Of a stretch of 31,441 nucleotides of DNA, positions 1 to 7,702 are shown in pieces (the first letter of the stretch is position 1; every line of letters begins with the position of its first letter). Location: NCBI GenBank assembly GCA_003543115.1, contig DPJH01000053.1, positions 1 to 31,441 of the forward strand, written 5' to 3'. Source of the stretch: Candidatus Moraniibacteriota bacterium. GTDB lineage: Bacteria; Patescibacteriota; Minisyncoccia; Moranbacterales; UBA2206. The notes under the pieces are model-generated. The model saw nothing but the letters and a program-made list of their open reading frames with translations, made no database searches and was not told where the DNA came from. Position numbers and translations under genes: made by a program.

Positions 1-37
1 GATTATAATTGCCAAGTTCAAGCAATAATTGGCACAT

Positions 38-466
38 TCATTGGAACTTAACCTTTCTTAATATTTTATACCGATACTTTCTCTTCAGCTCTTTTAGGCG
101 AAATTGGGAGTAGTCATCCAAGTGTTGAAGAAAATTAGGGATTATTTCCTCTTCCAAATGAGCCAAATATTTCTCTATGTCCAACGATTTTTTCTCCAAT
201 AATTCACACCGGATGTTCCAAGTCACCCAATATAAAGATCCTTGAATCTTAATTATGTCAAAAGGATAAAAGCGGCAATCACAAGGACGCTTTTCATAGA
301 TATCGCACAATTCTCCTTGCCCCAAATAGGCGCAAGGCTTTCGAGTGTTGATTTTGGGATTTCTTATTTTCTCTTCTTGCGTTGCAAACAAGGGAAAAGT
401 AATTTCGGTCTTGCAGCAATTTTTGCTTTGGCATATGAGACAATCATGCCACAAATCTTTCTTCAT
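38..466 (-). CDS. YkgJ/UPF0153-type CxxCxxCC-domain protein
   Basis: A 142-residue protein rich in clustered cysteines. The N-terminus has C-x2-C-x4-CC (residues 9-18). A middle segment carries CAYLGQGELCDIYEKRPCDC, and one more Cys lies near residue 87. This spacing is typical of the putative zinc/iron-chelating CxxCxxCC family (UPF0153, YkgJ-like), whose biochemical role is not established. There is no signal peptide or membrane segment, so it is probably cytoplasmic. The start ATG has only an AT-rich leader and no Shine-Dalgarno site. It lies downstream of the TrmB operon terminator at 538-570 on the same strand, so it is probably transcribed on its own. Family assignment is good; function is unknown. 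Confidence 0.8.
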   Translation of the reverse strand: MKKDLWHDCLICQSKNCCKTEITFPLFATQEEKIRNPKINTRKPCAYLGQGELCDIYEKRPCDCRFYPFDIIKIQGSLYWVTWNIRCELLEKKSLDIEKYLAHLEEEIIPNFLQHLDDYSQFRLKELKRKYRYKILRKVKFQ

Positions 467-537
467 AAAAGTTTAAATATTCAAAATAAATTTATTCGAT
501 AATTCCAACAAACTTCACTCTTTTTATTAAAATAAAA

Positions 538-570
538 GATAAGGCTACTAGAAATTCTAGTTGCCTTATC
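538..570 (-). terminator. Rho-independent terminator of the TrmB operon
   Basis: GATAAGGC (538-545) pairs with GCCTTATC (563-570), and after one mismatch ACTAG pairs with CTAGT. On the minus strand the hairpin is followed by a T-rich tract (complement of 524-537). It sits just after the stop of the gene ending at 581. Confidence 0.8.
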
Positions 571-580
571 ATTGGTGCAT

Positions 581-943
581 TTACCTGGCAATCATTCTCT
601 CAGAAAACCTTCCCAATAAAACAGTGCCGACAAATTTCAATTCCCATGTTTCAGGATTAAAACTGATTGCTTCCGCCACCCGGCTGTCAAGCGAATGCCC
701 TTCTCCATAATCAGGAGCATATCTATAGCCGAATTTATTCAAATCAATCAGAGTTTCCATTTCACGTCCCGCTATTGATTTGATATCGCCTACTCTCTCT
801 GGCCAATTCACTCGATACCATTCCCAGAGGGATTCAGATATTTTCCCATCGGTCATATCTTCACTTTCTTCCAGCAACACCAGATCTGCAATCTCTTCTT
901 CATCTTTCATTACGATGAAAATTTCATAGGCTTTCTTAGTCAT
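581..943 (-). CDS. Hypothetical protein, third gene of the TrmB operon
   Basis: A 120-residue acidic, soluble protein that I do not recognise. It starts MTKKAYEIFIVMKDEEE and has a central aromatic stretch (SLWEWYRVNWPERVGD). There is no signal peptide or membrane helix. I chose the ATG at 943 because GGAG lies 8 bases upstream. A longer in-frame start at 985 has no Shine-Dalgarno site and would overlap the preceding gene. It follows the gene at 967-1344 by 23 bases on the same strand and ends just before a terminator, so it is the last gene of a three-gene operon headed by the TrmB regulator. Confidence 0.7.
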   Translation of the reverse strand: MTKKAYEIFIVMKDEEEIADLVLLEESEDMTDGKISESLWEWYRVNWPERVGDIKSIAGREMETLIDLNKFGYRYAPDYGEGHSLDSRVAEAISFNPETWELKFVGTVLLGRFSERMIAR

Positions 944-966
944 GACGATTCTCCGTTTTCTTTTTT

Positions 967-1344
967 TTACAGCTTTTCCCACCATGCTTCGATAATCGGA
1001 TCTTTTTCTGGAAGCTTCGCATAGGGAACACTTCTCAGATATTTCTCCAGACTAGCAAAAGTTTCTTTTATGGAATAATTACTCCCCTCAATCAGCCACT
1101 CATAATCAAGGAAGCATCTTTTTTCCGGACTCATCTTGACCATAACTTTACAAGTCTCAAGCAAGTCGCTAAGATTTACGCTCAAACCTTTTATTTCCAC
1201 TGTTGGCAGATCTGATTCTCTAGCCAACTCCAAAAATTGGATTGTCTGCTCTCTTATTCTCTCCATTTCCCTTCCTAATTCCAGCAGATATGTTCTCAGA
1301 TAATTATAACGAAATGCAAATTCATCGTCTCCCGGTATTCTCAT
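967..1344 (-). CDS. Hypothetical protein, second gene of the TrmB operon
   Basis: A 125-residue protein that I do not recognise. Residues about 15-45 look amphipathic and helical (LLELGREMERIREQTIQFLE), and the C-terminus is Trp/Pro-containing (EKDPIIEAWWEKL). There is no membrane segment. A strong Shine-Dalgarno site, AGGGAGG, lies 7 bases before the ATG. It begins 25 bases after the TrmB-family regulator and is followed 23 bases later by another unknown gene, so co-transcription is very likely. The three may form one regulatory or metabolic unit, but nothing in the sequence says which. Confidence 0.7.
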   Translation of the reverse strand: MRIPGDDEFAFRYNYLRTYLLELGREMERIREQTIQFLELARESDLPTVEIKGLSVNLSDLLETCKVMVKMSPEKRCFLDYEWLIEGSNYSIKETFASLEKYLRSVPYAKLPEKDPIIEAWWEKL

Positions 1345-1369
1345 TGATCTTCCTCCCTTAGGATAAATT

Positions 1370-2134
1370 TTATAGCCTTTCCCACATGAAATCCAACTGC
1401 ATTTTTATCGCTTGCGCGATCGATTCGTCTTCAATCAAAGTAGCATTCTTTTTTTCATAAGAAACCAAAGCCACCACCGAGCCGGAAATTATGATGTCTC
1501 CCGAGATTTTTGTTTCCGGAGACAAGAATTTAGTATGCACGATTCCCCGAGAAGCTTTGGCAAATTTGCGATTCAAGGGAGTGTCTTCAAGAATCATGCG
1601 ATAGAATATTTTCCTCTTTCCGATATCTTGAAAATATTGCAATTCATCCTTTTCGGAAACCACCTTGATGGCTGTCTCATATGATCCGCAATTAATCACA
1701 TTTCGCGCTTTTAATATATATTCGTCAAAGACTCTAGTGATCCCTTCTTCTCCTTCGAAAAATTTTATTCGGGGCTTGTTTTCTTGGCGGATATCGATCG
1801 CTTTGAGCATTGGCAGAACAGTGCTTTGCAAAAGCCTCTCTTGCGATCGTGCCTCTTCTTTTTTCCGGGATATTATTCTTTGCAAATTCTCCGGATTCTC
1901 CGCCACAAATAATTTTTTCTTGCCTTTCCTGCTCTCGGAAACCAATCCTTTTTGCTTAAGCTCGTCCAAAGCGTCATAAATGCTTACTCGATTAACTCCG
2001 GTATTCCTAGAAATGCCTTGAACCGTGGAAGCGCCCTGCTCCAACAATGCTACATAAGCCATGATCTCTTTTTGCGTGAAGTTCAGTTGTGAAAGAGCGC
2101 TGGTTAGATTTTTTGATAGAACTTTCTTTTTCAT
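1370..2134 (-). CDS. TrmB-family transcriptional regulator
   Basis: A 254-residue DNA-binding regulator. Residues about 10-75 form a winged helix-turn-helix (LNFTQKEIMAYVALLEQG, then NRVSIYDALDELKQKGLV). A charged linker helix follows at about 80-105. The C-terminal half (PRIKFFEGEEGITRVFDEYI onward) matches the effector-type domain of the TrmB family, which in archaea senses sugars; this family is frequent in archaea and CPR bacteria. The gene heads a three-gene operon. A good promoter (-35 TTGACG, 17 bases, -10 TATATT) ends 14 bases before the ATG, giving a leader of only about 8 bases. An inverted TTTACAA pair lies further upstream at 2246-2266 and is a candidate self-regulatory operator. 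The ligand is unknown. Confidence 0.85.
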   Translation of the reverse strand: MKKKVLSKNLTSALSQLNFTQKEIMAYVALLEQGASTVQGISRNTGVNRVSIYDALDELKQKGLVSESRKGKKKLFVAENPENLQRIISRKKEEARSQERLLQSTVLPMLKAIDIRQENKPRIKFFEGEEGITRVFDEYILKARNVINCGSYETAIKVVSEKDELQYFQDIGKRKIFYRMILEDTPLNRKFAKASRGIVHTKFLSPETKISGDIIISGSVVALVSYEKKNATLIEDESIAQAIKMQLDFMWERL

Positions 2135-2148
2135 TGCCCTGGTTAATC

Positions 2149-2177
2149 AATATATATCGCTTCTTAAATATCGTCAA
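2149..2177 (-). promoter_or_regulatory. Promoter of the TrmB operon
   Basis: On the minus strand TTGACG (2177-2172) is followed by a 17-base spacer and TATATT (2154-2149). The predicted transcription start is about 8 bases before the ATG at 2134, so the mRNA has almost no leader. Confidence 0.65.
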
Positions 2178-2245
2178 AACAATATATACAAATTAATTTA
2201 ATTATATATTTATATGCCTTATTTAGGCTTTTTTAAAGGCAAATA

Positions 2246-2280
2246 TTTACAAGAATATGTTGTAAACACATTATTTACAA
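2246..2280. promoter_or_regulatory. Three TTTACAA half-sites, candidate operator upstream of the TrmB gene
   Basis: TTTACAA (2246-2252) and TTGTAAA (2260-2266) form a perfect 7-bp inverted repeat with a 7-base spacer. A third TTTACAA lies at 2274-2280. The cluster is about 70 bases upstream of the TrmB -35 box and beyond the terminator of the MFS gene. Operator function is inferred from symmetry and position only. Confidence 0.4.
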
Positions 2281-2296
2281 ATTAGCATAGTAACAG

Positions 2297-2326
2297 CAAA
2301 AAAACAAGCCTTCAAAGAGGCTCGTT
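2297..2326 (-). terminator. Terminator after the MFS gene
   Basis: On the minus strand AGCCT (2322-2318) pairs with AGGCT (2311-2307), followed by TTG and a run of seven T. The stem is short, but it stands 20 bases past the MFS stop codon. Confidence 0.5.
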
Positions 2327-2345
2327 TTGAAATTTGCAACTTCCT

Positions 2346-3518
2346 TTAGGCAGCCTTTCTTCCCAAAGTCATATAGAAAAGACTAGCTAGGGCAGCAATA
2401 GAAAAGGAAATAACAAAAGGATGGAAATTTATATAAAAAATAATGATAAGAGCAGGAAAAGCAACTATCCGAGCCAGGTTGAAAACCACCTCTCTTCTCA
2501 CGATAAATTTGAAATAATTTCTCTGAGCGGCCAAATCATATGAATAAGCCGACCAAGGAATGAAAAGGATTTGTTGGGTTATGCTTTTGTAAGAATCAAT
2601 AACGAAAGCTGAGCCAAATCCGGTCACAAAAACCCGGCCCAGCCACCCAAAAAAATAAAGGAATGTTCCGACAAAAAGCAACTCGCGTTTGTCTCTCTTA
2701 TCAGTAGCTTTTCCCATGAAATAAAATATTACAAAGGTAAGAAAAGCTGCCAGCGATGTAACGGCTCCGACAGATTCAAAATTAAAAAGAGTTATGTATA
2801 AGAATATCGGCCAAACAATAAAACCTATCCACGATTCAATGGCATAACCGGAAAAACTAGCCACGAGAGACAGGTTTTTTCTTTTAAAAATCCCGGCAAA
2901 AAGCTCTTTTTTGTCGAAAGAAAGAGTTTCATAAGAATCTTTGGAAAGAAAGAGCGGGATCATGGCAGCTAAAATAAGCAGGGATCCGATTATAAACAAA
3001 ACTGGAAAACTGGTAAATTTTAGAATCAGTCCGCCTAAGAAAGGAGACAGCATGCTAGCGGATGTTGCACTGGCTTGGATCATCGAGACTTCTTTTCCCC
3101 GATCTTTCTTATCCGAATGCCTGAAAAAATTAAGATGAAAACTATAATTATATAGAATCATATTGAAAGCTCGAAGCACCGGAAGAGCAAAAAATAGCAT
3201 AGGATAAAAATCGATAAAACGCATTCCTATGAAAAAAATGATGGAAGTAGCACTAGCCAAAAGCATCGAGTGTTTAACACCGATTTTAGAAACCACTCTT
3301 ACGCCCGCATAGGAAAAAAGAACAAAAGCCAATGAGTTAAGGAGGAAGAAAAATAAAATCATGGAAATGGAATATCCAAGCTTGTAAAAATAAATGGGAA
3401 TGAAGACTGAAATCAAACCCAAGGCAAAATTGAAAATGCCATGGGAAATATACATTTCATTCATTTCTTTGTTCTGGAGAAAGTGATGCATATGGTGGCT
3501 GTTGTGATGGATAGACAT
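2346..3518 (-). CDS. MFS transporter with a His-rich N-terminus
   Basis: A 390-residue polytopic membrane protein with about ten to twelve hydrophobic segments and short charged loops, fitting the major facilitator superfamily in length and pattern. The loop after the second hydrophobic segment (GVRVVSKIGVKH) and the one near residue 265 (FMGKATDKRDKREL) resemble the repeated GxxxDRxxRR-type MFS loop. Substrate cannot be read. The first 12 residues, MSIHHNSHHMHH, contain six His, an unusual cytoplasmic tail that could bind a metal. The start lacks a Shine-Dalgarno site. It is monocistronic, with a terminator at 2297-2326. Superfamily call is good; transport direction and substrate are unknown. 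Confidence 0.75.
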   Translation of the reverse strand: MSIHHNSHHMHHFLQNKEMNEMYISHGIFNFALGLISVFIPIYFYKLGYSISMILFFFLLNSLAFVLFSYAGVRVVSKIGVKHSMLLASATSIIFFIGMRFIDFYPMLFFALPVLRAFNMILYNYSFHLNFFRHSDKKDRGKEVSMIQASATSASMLSPFLGGLILKFTSFPVLFIIGSLLILAAMIPLFLSKDSYETLSFDKKELFAGIFKRKNLSLVASFSGYAIESWIGFIVWPIFLYITLFNFESVGAVTSLAAFLTFVIFYFMGKATDKRDKRELLFVGTFLYFFGWLGRVFVTGFGSAFVIDSYKSITQQILFIPWSAYSYDLAAQRNYFKFIVRREVVFNLARIVAFPALIIIFYINFHPFVISFSIAALASLFYMTLGRKAA

Positions 3519-3619
3519 TGATTTTTTATTTTAACGAATACTTTATAAATCATACCACAAATATCTAACTTTTCTATTCAACCATCGGAAAAAACCAATT
3601 TAGTTCCGGGGTATGGGAC

Positions 3620-3738
3620 TATAGTAGACGAACCAGTAAATGCCGTCCAAACATTTACGACCGAACAGAAATAACCGCTAAAATCGAACAGTCAAAACTT
3701 CAAAGGAAAGGAGGCGAAATCGTCTCCTTATTTTTTTT
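3620..3738 (+). ncRNA. Possible small structured transcript ending at an orphan terminator
   Basis: No plus-strand protein gene precedes the good plus-strand terminator at 3708-3738. Upstream are a -10-like TATAGT (3620-3625) without a convincing -35, and a 7-bp hairpin GTAAATG/CATTTAC (3636-3642 and 3652-3658) with a 9-base loop. A 13-codon reading frame (3640-3681, MPSKHLRPNRNNR) is also present. It resembles no RNA family I can name, so this is a weak candidate small RNA. Confidence 0.25.
3708..3738 (+). terminator. Plus-strand intrinsic terminator without an upstream plus-strand gene
   Basis: AAGGAGGCGA (3708-3717) pairs with TCGTCTCCTT (3720-3729) with one G-T wobble and a two-base AA loop region. 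It is followed by A and eight T (3731-3738). The polarity is plus strand; the minus-strand flank is not T-rich enough to serve the MFS or SAHH genes. Confidence 0.65.
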
Positions 3739-3774
3739 GCTTAGAAAAATTCATTTAATATCTTTCTTTTTATT

Positions 3775-6198
3775 TTAGTAGCGATAGTGCTCCGGTTTGT
3801 AGGGGCCTTCGACAGACACATCGATATAATCTGCTTGTTTTTTGGTAAGTTTGGTTAGAGACACGCCTAATTTTTCCAAATGGAATCGTGCCACTTCCTC
3901 ATCCAATTTCTTCGGCAAAGTATATACGCCCACTGCATATTTCTTTTCCCACAACTCCAGCTGGGCCAGCACTTGATTAGTAAAAGAAGTACTCATAACA
4001 AAACTCGGATGTCCTGTGGCATTGCCCAGATTCACCAAGCGGCCTTGAGAAAGAAGCACGATCGCATGCCCATCAGAAAACACATATTTATCCACTTGGG
4101 GTTTGATATTTATTTTTTCAATTCGGGGATATTTTTCCAATTTTTCCACTTGGATTTCATTATCGAAATGCCCGATATTGCAAACAATGGCTTCGTCTTT
4201 CATTTTTTCCATATGAGAAATCGTAACAATATCCTGATTTCCAGTGGCAGTGACATAAATATCCGCTTCACCCAAAGATTCCTCGATTGTTTTTACCTCA
4301 AACCCTTCCATAGCCGCCTGCAATGCGCAGATCGGATCAATTTCTGTCACAATAACGCGCGCTCCAAGACCTTTCATGCTTTGGGCGCAACCTTTTCCAA
4401 CATCACCATAGCCACAGACAACCACTACTTTTCCAGCCACCATCACATCCGTTCCTCGTTTAATTCCGTCAGCTAAACTTTCCCGACAGCCATAAAGATT
4501 GTCAAACTTGCTTTTAGTCACAGAATCATTGACATTGATAGCCGGGAAAAGCAATCTCTTTTGCTCAAACATTTGATATAGCCTATGCACCCCCGTAGTT
4601 GTTTCTTCGGAAACCCCTTTCACTCCTTTGATGATTTTGCTCCAAAAATTTGGATTCTCATCGTGCATCCGAGCAATAATTTTCATAAGTTCTTTTTCAT
4701 CCTCGCCTTTTCCAGAATAACTTTTCTTCAAAATTTTTGGATCTTTTTCCGCCTCTGCTCCGAGATGCAACATCAAAGTAGCGTCACCTCCATCATCCAC
4801 GATCAGATTTGGTCCCAATCCACCCTTAAATTTAAACGCTTGCTCAGTACACCACCAATATTCTTCCAACGTCTCGCCTTTCCAAGCAAAAACCGGGATG
4901 CCAGCTTGAGCGATAGCAGCAGCTGCATGGTCTTGAGTGGAAAAAATATTGCAGGAAACCCAGCGAACTTCAGCTCCTAAGGAAACCAGGGTCTCAATAA
5001 GAACAGCTGTTTGGATAGTCATATGCAGGCTGCCCAAAATTCTTGCGCCCTTCAAGGGTTTTTTCTTGCCAAATTTTTTTCGAAGCGCCATAAGTCCAGG
5101 CATCTCTTTTTCTGCGATAATGATTTCTTTTCGGCCATATTCTGCCAAATTAATGTCAGCCACTTTATAATCCTGCTTGTTTTCCATTTTTTTATACTTA
5201 ACAATTAATTTATGATGCTTTTTGTCCATACGCGCTCCAACACTGGAAACAACTAGGGCTGAAACGTGACTGGCTGTTTCTCCGGCTATCTGCAAATCCA
5301 AATCATTTACTAACCCGTGCAAAATTCCGGCTGCATACATGTCGCCTGCCCCATTGGTATTTATCATTTCGACCGGATGCGCTTTGATCTTAAATATCTT
5401 TTCTTCTTTTTTTATCAAGCTTCCTTTCGCTCCCATTTTTACGACTGCAACATGGCAATTTTCGGATATGTCGCACAAAGCTTCTATTGGACTTTTCTGA
5501 CCGGAAAATTCAGCCGCTTCCTCTTCATTAGCAAAAACCACATCTATATGTTCTTTGACAATATTTTGAAAAAATATTTTATTTCGCTTGATAAGTTCTG
5601 AGTCCGAAAGATCAAGCGAGACGAGAGTGGAATTTTCTTTAGCAATTTTAATAGCATGCAAAATCACATGGCGAGTTTCAGGGTTTTCCAATTGATAGGC
5701 CTCCACATGCAATATCTTACTGTTTCTAATCTCATCTTCTCTGATGTGTTCTTTGGCAAATTTTACGGATGCGCCCAAATGAGTCAGCATCGTCCTTTCT
5801 CCATCAGGAGTAGATAGAATAATCGAATGTCCTGTCGAATGCTCATCATGATAGGAAAGATGAGAAACTATTCCTTCTTCTTCTATTTTCTGATGATATT
5901 TATTCCCATATTTATCCTTACCCACCACTCCCAAAAATACTACGCGGCTACCTAAAAGCTTAGCACCTGAAAGAGTGTTGCACGCGCTTCCCCCCGGGGT
6001 CAGTTCCCAGTCTATCTCTGATAATTTTTTGAGAATATTGCGACTTTCCTCATTAGTAATAAGGCTCATCGATCCTTTTTTGAAGTTCAATTCGCGCAAT
6101 ACCTCTTCGCTTATGCTTATCCCGATATCGAACAAAGGATGCCCGATCCCTAAAATATCCCATTTTCTATTTTTCGCTATTTGTTTATTCTTTTTCAT
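3775..6198 (-). CDS. Fused PfkB (adenosine-type) kinase and S-adenosylhomocysteine hydrolase
   Basis: An 807-residue two-enzyme protein. Residues 1-337 are a complete PfkB-family sugar/nucleoside kinase: GGSACNTLSGAKLLG near 69-83 and NTNGAGD at 280-286, with D286 the expected catalytic base. Residues 338-807 are a complete adenosylhomocysteinase: LHMTIQTAVLIETL near 391, NDSVTKSKFDN at 557-567, the NAD site GYGDVGKG at 596-603, NIGHFDNE near 674, and the typical C-terminal KPEHYRY. SAH hydrolase splits S-adenosylhomocysteine to homocysteine and adenosine in a reversible reaction. An adenosine kinase would trap the adenosine as AMP and pull the reaction forward. Adenosine as kinase substrate is inferred from the fusion. 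The join (KYKK-MENK) is in frame, over a run of seven A, with no Shine-Dalgarno site before the internal Met. No upstream promoter was convincing. Confidence 0.93.
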   Translation of the reverse strand: MKKNKQIAKNRKWDILGIGHPLFDIGISISEEVLRELNFKKGSMSLITNEESRNILKKLSEIDWELTPGGSACNTLSGAKLLGSRVVFLGVVGKDKYGNKYHQKIEEEGIVSHLSYHDEHSTGHSIILSTPDGERTMLTHLGASVKFAKEHIREDEIRNSKILHVEAYQLENPETRHVILHAIKIAKENSTLVSLDLSDSELIKRNKIFFQNIVKEHIDVVFANEEEAAEFSGQKSPIEALCDISENCHVAVVKMGAKGSLIKKEEKIFKIKAHPVEMINTNGAGDMYAAGILHGLVNDLDLQIAGETASHVSALVVSSVGARMDKKHHKLIVKYKKMENKQDYKVADINLAEYGRKEIIIAEKEMPGLMALRKKFGKKKPLKGARILGSLHMTIQTAVLIETLVSLGAEVRWVSCNIFSTQDHAAAAIAQAGIPVFAWKGETLEEYWWCTEQAFKFKGGLGPNLIVDDGGDATLMLHLGAEAEKDPKILKKSYSGKGEDEKELMKIIARMHDENPNFWSKIIKGVKGVSEETTTGVHRLYQMFEQKRLLFPAINVNDSVTKSKFDNLYGCRESLADGIKRGTDVMVAGKVVVVCGYGDVGKGCAQSMKGLGARVIVTEIDPICALQAAMEGFEVKTIEESLGEADIYVTATGNQDIVTISHMEKMKDEAIVCNIGHFDNEIQVEKLEKYPRIEKINIKPQVDKYVFSDGHAIVLLSQGRLVNLGNATGHPSFVMSTSFTNQVLAQLELWEKKYAVGVYTLPKKLDEEVARFHLEKLGVSLTKLTKKQADYIDVSVEGPYKPEHYRY

Positions 6199-6246
6199 AT
6201 TTTTCTATTCTATCATAACAATTCTTAATATTCCATTTTTATATAA

Positions 6247-7560
6247 TTAGGTGATGTTTTCTATAAACTCTTTCTGTTTTGCCCTCTTTTCCATCCAGCT
6301 CATTTCTCTAATCTCCATAGTATTGCCATGGGATAATTCTTCCAAAGCTTTATCCATATCATACACTTCCGGATTCACTTCCAGCGCCGCTTCGTTGATG
6401 CCCAAAAGCTTTATGCCTTCCAAAGTCCTTACTCGAGAGAGCGCCACATATCCCATGCCGTATTCAAACGCCTTGCTTAGGTCCATCTCCACCGCATCCA
6501 AGGTCATTCCTTGGCTTTTGTGGACCGTAATGGCCCAAGCCAGCCTAAGCGGCATCTGAGTAATCGAAGCCAGCGAGACATCATCTTCTTCGATAGACCA
6601 TTTTTCCGGAATAACGATAATTTCCTTGCCAGAAAATGTTTTGACTACGGGAAGTCCCATGCCGTCAAACCCCAAAACTTTTCCCAACGTACCATTGACA
6701 TAGCCTCGCTCGAAATTATTCTTCACAAACATCACTATTGCGCCTTTTTTAAGGGCTAGCGACTCAGGAGCCAAACATCCTCTCTTCAGGGTGATTATAA
6801 GATTATCAATCCCGGTGGCTGTCATTTCAAATATTTTTGATTCTTCGTTTATTTTTCTCAATTCCAAATTATTAATAGCATCTACATTAGCATTGTGCGT
6901 AAAAAGTCTGGTTGGAGTGATGCTGTTTTTTATAGCTTTATTTTCTCTGGATAAAATCAATTCCAAAGTCTTTCCGTCGCAACTCCTGCTGCGAATATCT
7001 TTCAAAATACTCAGCATTTGTCCGTCTTCTTGGCGATGCTGTTCTTCTAGATAGCAAATCTTGGGATTCATTTCTTCCCAAGCATTGGACTGGATGACAT
7101 ATTCAGGTTTCCTTCCGTATTTGGCCACGGGCGGCAACTGAAAAAAATCTCCGCAAAGGATAACTTGCAGTCCTCCGAATGGCAAGAAGGGATCTTTGAA
7201 TTTTTTGCAGATATTGTTTACCAGGTCCAATTGATGGGCATGGAGCATCGACACCTCGTCAATTATCAGCACTTTGGCTTTTTTAAACTTCTGCCGGTGA
7301 TAGTGCTTTTTAGTCAGTTTTGTCATATCTTCTTCGCTTAACGCCTCGCTGATGCCCATTCCTGACCAACTATGGATCGTCTGTCCGTTCATGTGAGTTG
7401 CCGCAATTCCCGTAGAAGCGGTAATCGCCACTCCGATGTTTTTTTCTTTCAGATAAGCGATATATTGGTTTAACAAATAGGTCTTGCCGCTTCCGGCAGG
7501 ACCTGTCAAAAAAACATTATGACCAAGCTTGAGAATATCTAAGGCTGTTTTTTGTTTCAT
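6247..7560 (-). CDS. PIF1-like / RecD-type superfamily 1 DNA helicase
   Basis: A 437-residue ATP-dependent helicase. Walker A is GPAGSGKT (20-27), Walker B is LIIDEVSMLHA (about residue 98). The CGDFFQLPPV motif follows, and the C-terminal UvrD-like region has AWAITVHKSQGMTLD and YVALSRVRTLEG. These are hallmarks of the PIF1/RecD family, which unwinds DNA 5' to 3' in replication and repair. The length suits a compact bacterial PIF1-like protein with no added domain. A promoter with TTTACA, 17 bases and TAAAAT ends 6 bases before the ATG, so the mRNA is probably leaderless. The stop lies 48 bases before the start of the kinase-SAHH fusion on the same strand, so read-through is possible. Confidence 0.9.
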   Translation of the reverse strand: MKQKTALDILKLGHNVFLTGPAGSGKTYLLNQYIAYLKEKNIGVAITASTGIAATHMNGQTIHSWSGMGISEALSEEDMTKLTKKHYHRQKFKKAKVLIIDEVSMLHAHQLDLVNNICKKFKDPFLPFGGLQVILCGDFFQLPPVAKYGRKPEYVIQSNAWEEMNPKICYLEEQHRQEDGQMLSILKDIRSRSCDGKTLELILSRENKAIKNSITPTRLFTHNANVDAINNLELRKINEESKIFEMTATGIDNLIITLKRGCLAPESLALKKGAIVMFVKNNFERGYVNGTLGKVLGFDGMGLPVVKTFSGKEIIVIPEKWSIEEDDVSLASITQMPLRLAWAITVHKSQGMTLDAVEMDLSKAFEYGMGYVALSRVRTLEGIKLLGINEAALEVNPEVYDMDKALEELSHGNTMEIREMSWMEKRAKQKEFIENIT

Positions 7561-7566
7561 ATCAGA

Positions 7567-7595
7567 ATTTTATAGGAATTACAGCGTTATGTAAA
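7567..7595 (-). promoter_or_regulatory. Promoter of the PIF1-like helicase, predicted leaderless
   Basis: On the minus strand TTTACA (7595-7590), a 17-base spacer and TAAAAT (7572-7567) are followed by six bases and the ATG at 7560. The distance from the -10 box puts transcription initiation at or within a base or two of the start codon. Confidence 0.55.
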
Positions 7596-7631
7596 TTATT
7601 TTAAAATCTCTCATACTTTTTTGATTTATAA

Positions 7632-7672
7632 TAAAAAACACCCCTGAAAATCTAATGGATTCCCAGGGGGGT
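7632..7672 (-). terminator. Terminator of the purE-purC operon
   Basis: ACCCCTG (7640-7646) pairs with CAGGGG and the following GT (7664-7672), with a 17-base loop. On the minus strand the stem is followed by a run of T (complement of 7633-7638). It lies about 30 bases past the purC stop. Confidence 0.75.
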
Positions 7673-7702
7673 TATTCTGAGTATGATCAAATGTACTCGC
7701 AT

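Noticed and set aside
2215..2236. GCCT/AGGC hairpin followed by TTTTTT, as a plus-strand terminator
   Set aside because: The stem has only four pairs and no plus-strand gene precedes it; it lies in very AT-rich DNA where such patterns arise easily.
3880..4476. 198-codon plus-strand open frame opposite the SAH hydrolase region
   Set aside because: The minus-strand frame encodes unmistakable SAH hydrolase motifs; this antisense frame has no family features, promoter or Shine-Dalgarno site.
5185..5187. Separate SAH hydrolase gene starting at the internal Met 338
   Set aside because: There is no Shine-Dalgarno site or intervening stop and the frame is continuous with the kinase. An internal start or an indel in the A run cannot be fully excluded without reads.
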